The position numbers and the translations under genes were made by a program. From Pradoshia sp. D12 (lineage in GTDB: Bacteria > Bacillota > Bacilli > Bacillales > Pradoshiaceae), in assembly GCF_008935075.1 (NCBI RefSeq), contig NZ_CP044545.1:1391501-1455500 (forward strand): a DNA stretch of 64,000 nt. Reading direction: 5' to 3'. Below are positions 57,374 through 64,000 of this stretch, one piece after another. The notes below the pieces were generated by a model. That model saw only the letters and a program-made list of their open reading frames with translations. It was not told the origin of the DNA and searched no databases. Within the stretch, counting starts at the first letter, position 1. The number at the start of each line of letters is the position of its first letter.

Positions 57374-58459
57374 TTGAAAAAACGCAAATTTGGAATGGCA
57401 TTGTCACTAGTTCTGGCTGCGGGCACAATTTTAGGTGCTTGTGGAAACAAAGAAGAGAAAGGTAACAGCAGTGAAACAGAAGGTAAGGACAATTTCACAG
57501 TTGCCATGGTAACAGATACAGGCGGGGTTGATGACAAATCCTTTAACCAATCCGCTTGGGTAGGTATACAACAGTTTGGTAAAGATAACAATCTTGAAAA
57601 AGGTAAAAACGGTTATGATTACCTCCAGTCCAAATCTGATGCTGATTACACTACTAACTTAAATCAGCTGGTACGACAAAAATTTGACCTTATTTATGGG
57701 GTAGGTTTCTTATTGTCTGACTCCATTACAGAAGTTGCCGAGCAAAATCCTAAGAGCCAATTCGCATTAATTGATTCTGTTGTAGATGTTGATAACGTGG
57801 CAAGTATCACATTCAAAGAGCATGAAGGATCCTTCCTGGTAGGTGTAGTAGCCGCGATGCAAACTAAATCCAATAAAATTGGATTTATTGGTGGAGTTGA
57901 AAGTGAACTTATTAAAAAATTTGAGAGCGGATTTATAGCAGGTGTTAAATCAGTTAAACCTGAGGCAGATGTTCAGGTAAAATATGCAGGTGATTTTAAT
58001 AAAGCTGATATTGGTAAAGCTACAGCACAAGCAATGTATAAATCCGGTATTGATATTATCTACCATGCAGCCGGCGGAACAGGTAAAGGCGTATTTACAG
58101 AAGCAGTTAACATCACTAAAAATGATCCAAGCAAAGAAATCTGGGTTATTGGGGTTGACTCTGACCAAGCAGCATTAGGTGATGTACCTGGTACAGACAA
58201 AAATATCACATTAACATCTATGATTAAACGTGTTGATTTGGCAGTTGTGGAAGTATCCAATCTTGCTAAGGAAGGCAAATTCCCTGGCGGAGAAAATGTT
58301 GAATTTGGTTTAGAAAATGATGCAGTTGATATCGCACCTTCACAAGAAAACTTGTCAGATGAAATTAAAACTAAAGTTGCAGAATATAAAGAAAAGATTA
58401 AGAGTGGAGAAATTAAAGTACCATCTACTCGTGAAGATTTAGATACATTCTTAAAATAA
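57374..58459 (+). CDS. BMP-family nucleoside-binding lipoprotein (second copy)
   Basis: A 361-residue paralogue of the upstream lipoprotein, with the same layout: signal peptide with lipobox LGAC (Cys23), [39 protein letters not shown] and a C-terminal [13 protein letters not shown]. The start is TTG 57374 with AGGGGG upstream. It is followed, past a hairpin and a palindrome, by the transporter ATPase, so it is the best candidate for the binding protein of that importer (NupN role). Confidence 0.92.
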   Translation: MKKRKFGMALSLVLAAGTILGACGNKEEKGNSSETEGKDNFTVAMVTDTGGVDDKSFNQSAWVGIQQFGKDNNLEKGKNGYDYLQSKSDADYTTNLNQLVRQKFDLIYGVGFLLSDSITEVAEQNPKSQFALIDSVVDVDNVASITFKEHEGSFLVGVVAAMQTKSNKIGFIGGVESELIKKFESGFIAGVKSVKPEADVQVKYAGDFNKADIGKATAQAMYKSGIDIIYHAAGGTGKGVFTEAVNITKNDPSKEIWVIGVDSDQAALGDVPGTDKNITLTSMIKRVDLAVVEVSNLAKEGKFPGGENVEFGLENDAVDIAPSQENLSDEIKTKVAEYKEKIKSGEIKVPSTREDLDTFLK

Positions 58460-58471
58460 GCACTTCCTAGT

Positions 58472-58500
58472 AAGGGATGAGGATGTGATCCTTATCCCTT
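58472..58500 (+). terminator. Terminator-like hairpin after the second BMP gene
   Basis: AAGGGATGAGGAT (58472-58484) pairs with ATCCTTATCCCTT (58488-58500) around GTG, with one G-U pair. There is no T run after it, so it may be a 3' stabiliser that gives more lipoprotein than transporter mRNA. Confidence 0.6.
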
Positions 58501-58513
58501 GCGATTACCTTGG

Positions 58514-58534
58514 CTGATGTCAGTCTGACATCAG
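58514..58534 (+). promoter_or_regulatory. Near-contiguous palindrome upstream of nupO, candidate operator
   Basis: CTGATGTCAG, one base, CTGACATCAG: a perfect 21-base palindrome about 105 bases before the ATPase gene. A dimeric regulator such as the neighbouring GntR protein could bind it; this is inference. Confidence 0.42.
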
Positions 58535-58639
58535 ACCTTTAAGCAATATGGTAAAGGAAAGGTTGCTAAAACTAGATTGGCAACTTTTCTTTTGTCATCT
58601 TACTTATGAATCTTCTCTGGAAAAAGGAGTGAAAAAACT

Positions 58640-60166
58640 GTGGACTATGTTATTGAGATGTTGCACATCCGTAAAGAGTTCCCGGGCATCGTCGCAAATG
58701 ATGATATCACCTTGCAATTAAAAAAAGGTGAGATTCATGCGTTGTTGGGAGAAAATGGTGCAGGAAAATCCACGTTAATGAATGTCTTGTTCGGTCTTTA
58801 CCAGCCAGAACAAGGGGAAATCCGTGTAAATGGTAAGGAAGTAAAAATTACAAGCCCAAATATTGCAAATGACTTGGGCATAGGAATGGTGCATCAGCAT
58901 TTCATGCTTGTTGATACGTTCACAGTAACAGAAAACATTATTCTTGGTAAGGAGCCCACCAAAGGTGGAAAAATTGATTTAAAAGAGGCTGCCCAGGAAG
59001 TTAGGCAGTTATCAGAAAGATATGGATTGAAAATTGATCCGGATGCCAAGATTTCTGATATCTCTGTAGGTATGCAGCAAAGGGTTGAAATCCTTAAAAC
59101 TCTATATCGTGGAGCTGACATTCTTATTTTTGATGAACCTACAGCCGTATTGACACCACAGGAAATCAAAGAGTTAATACAGATCATGCAAAATTTGATC
59201 ACTGAAGGTAAATCCATCATACTGATTACTCACAAACTTAAAGAGATTATGGAAGTCTGTGACCGTTGTACGGTTATTCGTAAAGGAAAAGGAATTGGTA
59301 CTGTAAATGTCAGTGAAACGAATCCTAATGAATTAGCGAGTCTGATGGTAGGGCGAGAAGTGGTTTTTACAACTGTGAAGCAGGATGCAAATCCAAGTGG
59401 AGAGGTATTGAATATACAAGATCTTGTAGTTAAAGACTCCCGTGGTGTTGAAGCAATTCGAAGCCTTAACCTATCCGTTCGTGCAGGAGAAATTGTGGGG
59501 ATTGCAGGTGTCGATGGAAATGGACAATCTGAGCTGATTGAAGCAATCACTGGCCTGAGAAAACCAGAATCCGGTACCATTTCTATAAATGGGACTGAAA
59601 TCCAGAAGAAGAGTCCAAGGAAAATTACAGAAACAGGAATTGGGCATATTCCTCAGGATCGACATAAATATGGTCTTGTACTAGACTATTCAATTGGCGA
59701 GAATATGGTTCTCCAAACATATTATCAAAAACCACTTTCAAAATGGGGAATCTTAAATTATAAAAATATCTTTAATAAAGCTCGTACTTTAATTAAAGAG
59801 TTTGATGTTCGTACTCCAAGTGAGTATACTCCGGCAAGAGCTTTGTCTGGAGGAAACCAGCAAAAGGCGATCATTGCTCGTGAAATAGATCGAAATCCTG
59901 ATTTGTTAATTGCTGCTCAGCCAACACGTGGCCTTGATGTAGGAGCTATTGAGTTCATTCACAAACGTTTAATTGAGCAACGAGATCAGGGGAAAGCAGT
60001 ATTGCTTGTTTCCTTTGAGCTGGATGAAATTTTAAATGTTAGTGACCGTATTGCTGTTATATATGAAGGTTCCATTGTGGCTATTGTTGATCCTAAGAAA
60101 ACGACTGAACAGGAACTCGGATTATTAATGGCAGGAAGTAAGGTTAAGGAAGCGGGGAAAAGCTAA
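58640..60166 (+). CDS. nupO: Nucleoside ABC transporter ATPase (NupO-like)
   Basis: A 508-residue protein with two fused ABC domains. The first has Walker A GENGAGKSTLMNVLFG (from residue 37), a degenerate signature ISVGMQQR and Walker B ILIFDEPTAVL. The second has a degenerate Walker A GVDGNGQSELIEA, signature LSGGNQQK and Walker B-like LLIAAQPTRGLD with Gln in place of catalytic Glu. This pairing is usual for BMP-linked importers. The start is GTG 58640 after AAAGGAGTGA. It overlaps nupP by one base. Confidence 0.94.
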   Translation: MDYVIEMLHIRKEFPGIVANDDITLQLKKGEIHALLGENGAGKSTLMNVLFGLYQPEQGEIRVNGKEVKITSPNIANDLGIGMVHQHFMLVDTFTVTENIILGKEPTKGGKIDLKEAAQEVRQLSERYGLKIDPDAKISDISVGMQQRVEILKTLYRGADILIFDEPTAVLTPQEIKELIQIMQNLITEGKSIILITHKLKEIMEVCDRCTVIRKGKGIGTVNVSETNPNELASLMVGREVVFTTVKQDANPSGEVLNIQDLVVKDSRGVEAIRSLNLSVRAGEIVGIAGVDGNGQSELIEAITGLRKPESGTISINGTEIQKKSPRKITETGIGHIPQDRHKYGLVLDYSIGENMVLQTYYQKPLSKWGILNYKNIFNKARTLIKEFDVRTPSEYTPARALSGGNQQKAIIAREIDRNPDLLIAAQPTRGLDVGAIEFIHKRLIEQRDQGKAVLLVSFELDEILNVSDRIAVIYEGSIVAIVDPKKTTEQELGLLMAGSKVKEAGKS

Positions 60167-61218
60167 TGTATAAAAGATTATCGAACTTATTAATCCCTGT
60201 TATAGCTGTCTTGCTCGGTTTAATCGCAGGTGCTATCGTAATGTGGGTCAGCGGTTATGATCCGATAGCTGGTTATGGAGCTTTATGGGATGGTATATTC
60301 TATGATTCCTATGCAATAGGTGAGACAATCCGTCAAGTGAGCCCTTATATACTTGCAGGTTTAGCCGTTGCCTTTGCATTTAGGACTGGACTTTTTAATA
60401 TTGGTGTTGAGGGTCAGTTTTTAATGGGATGGTTAGGTGCTGTTTGGATTGGAACGTTATTTACTGACCTTCCTAAAATCATCCATTTGCCGCTTGCGGT
60501 CATTGTTGCTGCTTTAGCTGGTGCTTTATGGGCATTCATTCCAGGTCTCTTAAAAGCTAAATTTAGAGTGCATGAAGTTATAACAACCATTATGATGAAC
60601 TACATTTCTCTTCATGTAGTTAACTATATTATCACTTACGTTTTAACAGATAACATGGACAAAACTGAAAAGATTGCTCCATCAGCATCTTTACGTTCTG
60701 ACTTTTTAGCTGAAATGACGATTAACTCTAGATTACACTGGGGATTTGCGATAGCTATTCTTGGAGCAATCATAATGTGGTTTTTATTAGAGAAAACAAC
60801 AAGAGGCTACGAATTAAAAGCTGTCGGTTTTAACCAGCATGCATCTAAATATGCAGGTATCAGTGTAGATCGCAATATAGTTTATGCCATGCTGATCTCT
60901 GGTGCTTTTGCAGGACTTGCTGGTGCTATGGAAGGACTTGGAACATTCGAGTATATTGGTGTAAAAGGGGCGCATACAGGAGTAGGTTTTGACGGAATCG
61001 CAGTTGCATTACTAGGTGCTAATACAGCGATTGGAGTTGTGCTTGCAGCTTTATTATTCGGTGGATTGAAATATGGTTCATTAAATATGCCAATGGAAAC
61101 TGGAATACCAACTGAAATCATTGATGTAGTTATAGCTTTAATCATATTCTTTGTTGCATCCAGTTATGTTATTCGTCTCATGCTGAGAAAGTTTAGCAAG
61201 AAAAAGGGGGTGGAATAA
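60166..61218 (+). CDS. nupP: Nucleoside ABC transporter permease (NupP-like)
   Basis: A 350-residue membrane protein of the BPD_transp_2 type with about nine helices. Segments AFRTGLFNIGVEGQFLMG and GFNQHASKYAGISVDRN are characteristic of this permease family. It overlaps the ATPase gene by one base and abuts the second permease directly. Confidence 0.93.
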   Translation: MYKRLSNLLIPVIAVLLGLIAGAIVMWVSGYDPIAGYGALWDGIFYDSYAIGETIRQVSPYILAGLAVAFAFRTGLFNIGVEGQFLMGWLGAVWIGTLFTDLPKIIHLPLAVIVAALAGALWAFIPGLLKAKFRVHEVITTIMMNYISLHVVNYIITYVLTDNMDKTEKIAPSASLRSDFLAEMTINSRLHWGFAIAILGAIIMWFLLEKTTRGYELKAVGFNQHASKYAGISVDRNIVYAMLISGAFAGLAGAMEGLGTFEYIGVKGAHTGVGFDGIAVALLGANTAIGVVLAALLFGGLKYGSLNMPMETGIPTEIIDVVIALIIFFVASSYVIRLMLRKFSKKKGVE

Positions 61219-62178
61219 GTGAGTTTTTTAGAGATACTAGCGATACTTGTTCCTTCTACACTTGTTTACGCCTCTCCACTTATTCTGACAGCCCTCGGTG
61301 GTGTATTTTCTGAGCGTTCTGGTGTAGTAAATATTGGATTAGAAGGTTTAATGGTAGTTGGTGCTTTTACAAGCATTGTATTCAACTTGACATTTGCAGA
61401 TACATTTCATGAATGGACTCCTTGGATTTCATTAGTTGTAGCTATGGTAGTTGGTGGGATTTTCTCCCTATTGCATGCAGTTGCATCTATAACATTCAGG
61501 GCTGACCAAACAGTCAGTGGGGTAGCCATTAATATGTTGGCGCTTGGAGCTTGTATGTTCCTTGTGAAATTAGTTTACGGAAAAGGACAAACTGATAAAA
61601 TTGCTGAACCATTTTACAGTTTTGATATACCTGGTTTAAGTGATATACCTGTATTGGGTAAAATTTTATTCTCAGATGTATATTTAACCTCGATTCTGGC
61701 GATTGTGATTGCTGTGATTTGCTGGTATGCCATTTATAAAACACCGTTTGGTTTACGCCTTCGTTCAGTTGGTGAACATCCAATGGCCGCTGACACAATG
61801 GGGATAAACGTTAATAAAATGCGTTATATTGGTGTTATTTTAAGTGGAATTCTGGGAGCGTTGGGTGGAGCTATTTATGCTTCGACTATTGCTTTAGACT
61901 TTACTCATGCGACAATATCCGGACAAGGTTTTATGGCGCTTGCAGCTATGATATTCGGTAAATGGCATCCAATTGGTGCAATGGGTGCAGCGTTATTCTT
62001 TGGATTTGCGCAATGTTTAAGTATTGTAAGCTCAATGCTGCCATTCTTTAGTGACATTCCGAATGTATATATGTTAATTTTGCCATATGTATTAACGATT
62101 CTGGCTTTAACAGGATTTATTGGACGTGCAGATGCTCCAAAAGCATCCGGTACGCCATATATCAAAGGAAAACGTTAA
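61219..62178 (+). CDS. nupQ: Nucleoside ABC transporter permease (NupQ-like)
   Basis: A 319-residue permease paralogous to the upstream one, with about eight helices and the family segments SGVVNIGLEGLMVVGAF and VGEHPMAADTMGINVNKMR. GTG 61219 follows the nupP stop without spacer, with AAAAAGGGGG upstream. ATPase, NupP and NupQ together form the membrane part of a purine-nucleoside importer. Confidence 0.93.
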   Translation: MSFLEILAILVPSTLVYASPLILTALGGVFSERSGVVNIGLEGLMVVGAFTSIVFNLTFADTFHEWTPWISLVVAMVVGGIFSLLHAVASITFRADQTVSGVAINMLALGACMFLVKLVYGKGQTDKIAEPFYSFDIPGLSDIPVLGKILFSDVYLTSILAIVIAVICWYAIYKTPFGLRLRSVGEHPMAADTMGINVNKMRYIGVILSGILGALGGAIYASTIALDFTHATISGQGFMALAAMIFGKWHPIGAMGAALFFGFAQCLSIVSSMLPFFSDIPNVYMLILPYVLTILALTGFIGRADAPKASGTPYIKGKR

Positions 62179-62204
62179 AAGGTAAACTCATTCATGATTT
62201 AATC

Positions 62205-62253
62205 AAAGACAAGTGCTGTTCTTATTGCAAGAGCAGTCCTTGTCTTTTTTTTT
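62205..62253 (+). terminator. Intrinsic terminator after nupQ
   Basis: AAAGACAAG (62205-62213) pairs with CTTGTCTTT (62239-62247), with inner CTG/CAG and CTT/AAG pairs, then a long T run to 62253. Confidence 0.93.
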
Positions 62254-62440
62254 CTAACCTAAAGCGTGTCGATTTTAATTAGATCGAATTTAGAAGAAAG
62301 AATGAAAGAAGGTCAGGGTCAGTTCCTTGATTTACATTCCATTTAACCTGTATATTCAAACTAAAGGTTTAAAAAAAATCCTTGAGACGAACAATATGGT
62401 TAAGAACCTGCATAACATTGAGTAAAGGGAGGTCAAAAAT

Positions 62441-63718
62441 ATGGCAGTTATTGATGAGATTAAACTAAAACAAGCTGGCATTACGATTCATTTTGTACCA
62501 ACTAAGAAATTTAAAACAACGACGCTTGTTTGGAAGATGAAAGCACCTTTAAAGGAAGAAACCGTTACATATAGAGCTTTGTTGCCAAATGTCCTGCAAA
62601 GTAATACAGCTGCATATCCAACATCTACAGCTTTCCGTTCCCATCTAGATCAATTATATGGAGCCAGTCTTTTTACAGATGTCAGTAAAAAAGGCGAATA
62701 TCATATTATGAGTTTTCAAATGGAAATGGTAAATGAACGATTTTTATCCAAGCCTGAACCGCTGTTGGAACAAGCGTTTAAGCTTTTACATGATGTTTTG
62801 ATTAATCCTAATGTAAAGGGAGATGCTTTTGATGCGGATACAGTTGCAAAGGAAAAGCGTGCTCTGAAACAAAGGCTGCAGGCTGTATATGATGATAAAA
62901 TGCGTTATTCTTCATTACGCTTAACTCAGGAAATGTGTATGGAAGAAAATTATCGGCTGGAAGCAAACGGGATTATAAGCGAAGTCGATGAAATCACTCC
63001 TGAATCCCTATACAATTATTATAAAAAAGCGTTTGCCGAAGATGAATTGGACCTCTATGTAATTGGGGATTTGGATGAAGCCAGGGTAACGCAAATGTCT
63101 AGTGAATACTTTCAGTTCGCGGAGAGAAAACCTGAACGGGTTATGCATAATAAACATGATATCCTTGAAGTGAAAGAACTGAAAGAAACGCAGGATATCA
63201 AACAGGGTAAGCTGAATATTGGCTACCGAACAAATATCACTTATGGCGATCGAGATTATTTTGCTTTGCAAATGTTTAATGGGATATTTGGAGGGTTTTC
63301 ACACTCTAAACTTTTCATAAACGTTCGTGAAAAAGCAAGTTTGGCGTATTATGCCGCATCACGACTTGAAAGTCATAAAGGTCTTTTAATGGTTATGTCC
63401 GGCATTGATAATAAAAATTATAATCAGGCAGTAACGATCATAAAAGAACAAATGGAAGCTATGAAAAAGGGCGAATTTTCGGATCAAGAAATGGAACAAA
63501 CAAAAGCAATCATTAAAAATCAATTGCTCGAAACGATCGACACCTCCCGTGGTCTAACAGAAGTTCTATATCATAATGTGGTTGCCGCTGTTGATAAACC
63601 ATTGGATGATTGGTTGTCTTCGATTGATAGAGTAACAAAGGATGAAATTGTGGCTTGTGGAGAAAAAATTCAAATGGATACGATCTATTTTTTAAGTGGA
63701 GATGAGGTGACTGAGTAA
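62441..63718 (+). CDS. ymfF: M16-family protein YmfF, non-catalytic subunit type
   Basis: A 425-residue pitrilysin/M16 family protein without an HxxEH zinc motif, so it probably acts as the non-catalytic partner in a heterodimer with YmfH. The C-terminal half has NIGYRTNITYGDRDYFALQ and the INVREKASLAYYAASR motif of the family's second domain. GGGAGGTC lies upstream. It overlaps ymfH by one base (TAATG), consistent with a stoichiometric complex. Confidence 0.9.
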   Translation: MAVIDEIKLKQAGITIHFVPTKKFKTTTLVWKMKAPLKEETVTYRALLPNVLQSNTAAYPTSTAFRSHLDQLYGASLFTDVSKKGEYHIMSFQMEMVNERFLSKPEPLLEQAFKLLHDVLINPNVKGDAFDADTVAKEKRALKQRLQAVYDDKMRYSSLRLTQEMCMEENYRLEANGIISEVDEITPESLYNYYKKAFAEDELDLYVIGDLDEARVTQMSSEYFQFAERKPERVMHNKHDILEVKELKETQDIKQGKLNIGYRTNITYGDRDYFALQMFNGIFGGFSHSKLFINVREKASLAYYAASRLESHKGLLMVMSGIDNKNYNQAVTIIKEQMEAMKKGEFSDQEMEQTKAIIKNQLLETIDTSRGLTEVLYHNVVAAVDKPLDDWLSSIDRVTKDEIVACGEKIQMDTIYFLSGDEVTE

Positions 63719-64000
63719 TGGAGAAAATACTATTTGACCAGCTTCAGGAAGAATTATATTTCGAAAAAATGGATAATGGTTTGTCTGTGTACATCCTTCC
63801 GAAAAAAGGATTTAATAAGACCTATGCCACTTTTACAACTAAATATGGATCAATCGATAATCATTTTAAAGAGCCCGGTGCAGATGAATATTCCAGGGTC
63901 CCGGATGGAATTGCGCACTTCCTAGAGCATAAATTGTTCGAAAAAGAAGATGGTGATGTATTCCAGCAGTTCAGTAAACAAGGTGCAGCGGCCAATGCTT
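63718..64000 (+). CDS. ymfH: M16-family zinc protease YmfH (partial, N-terminal)
   Basis: The first 94 residues are in the window. They begin MEKILFDQLQEELYFEKMDNGLSVYILPKK, which spans two conserved parts, and reach the zinc motif HFLEHKLFEKEDGD. This subunit therefore carries the active site absent from YmfF. The frame is open to the window end. Confidence 0.92.
   Translation, partial: MEKILFDQLQEELYFEKMDNGLSVYILPKKGFNKTYATFTTKYGSIDNHFKEPGADEYSRVPDGIAHFLEHKLFEKEDGDVFQQFSKQGAAANA

Overview
The window is a low-GC Gram-positive chromosome segment from an endospore-forming, flagellated member of the Bacillaceae. All confident protein genes lie on the + strand and follow the conserved Bacillus order fla/che - sigD - rpsB/tsf - pyrH/frr - uppS...polC - nusA/infB - pnp - dpa/dap - rnjB - spoIIIE - ymfF/ymfH. 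Protein similarity to B. subtilis is high but not identical. Several arrangements differ from B. subtilis: a FapA-like gene after sigD, an acetyltransferase plus a long non-coding block between rnjB and tepA, and a nucleoside ABC transporter locus after spoIIIE. It is therefore a relative of B. subtilis, not that species. Gene names come from recalled family sequences and gene order; no database search was run.

Layout. 1-13.5 kb: end of cheY, the flagellar export gate (fliO, fliP, fliQ, fliR, flhB, flhA), flhF/flhG, chemotaxis genes cheB, cheA, cheW, cheC, cheD, then sigD. 13.5-15.7 kb: a FapA-like (DUF342) gene broken by a frameshift, a small unknown gene and swrB. 15.7-19.1 kb: rpsB with a structured leader, tsf, pyrH, frr. 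19.3-29.8 kb: uppS, cdsA, dxr, rasP, proS, polC. 29.8-37.1 kb: the rimP-nusA-rnpM-ylxQ-infB-ylxP-rbfA operon, preceded by a hairpin that looks like the NusA autoregulatory terminator, then truB and ribF. 37.1-47.7 kb: rpsO, pnp, ylxY, mlpA, ymxH, dipicolinate synthase dpaA/dpaB, asd, dapG, dapA. 48-54.6 kb: rnjB, a GNAT acetyltransferase, a large non-coding block, tepA, ylzJ, spoIIIE. 54.6-62.2 kb: two paralogous BMP-family lipoproteins flanking a GntR regulator, followed by the ATPase and two permeases of a nucleoside importer. 62.4-64 kb: ymfF and the start of ymfH.

The most notable object is the 897-base interval between the acetyltransferase and tepA (about 50.3-51.2 kb). It has no credible reading frame. 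It starts with a sequence very like a SigB promoter, overlapped by a catabolite-response-like site, and ends in a perfect intrinsic terminator. Its two ends are complementary over nearly 40 positions: 50461-50502 pairs with 51036-51074. Between the ends at least seven further helices can be drawn. This is the architecture of a large, ornate, structured bacterial RNA of about 650 nt, of the general kind represented by OLE, ROOL and GOLLD. I cannot assign it to any of these families, and its position next to rnjB/tepA does not match what I know of them.

Other points of interest: an RNase J2 that keeps the full metal-binding motif, a polysaccharide-deacetylase family protein without its catalytic Asp pair, a palindrome inside the rnjB promoter, and candidate CodY, CcpA and other operator sites around the nucleoside transporter.
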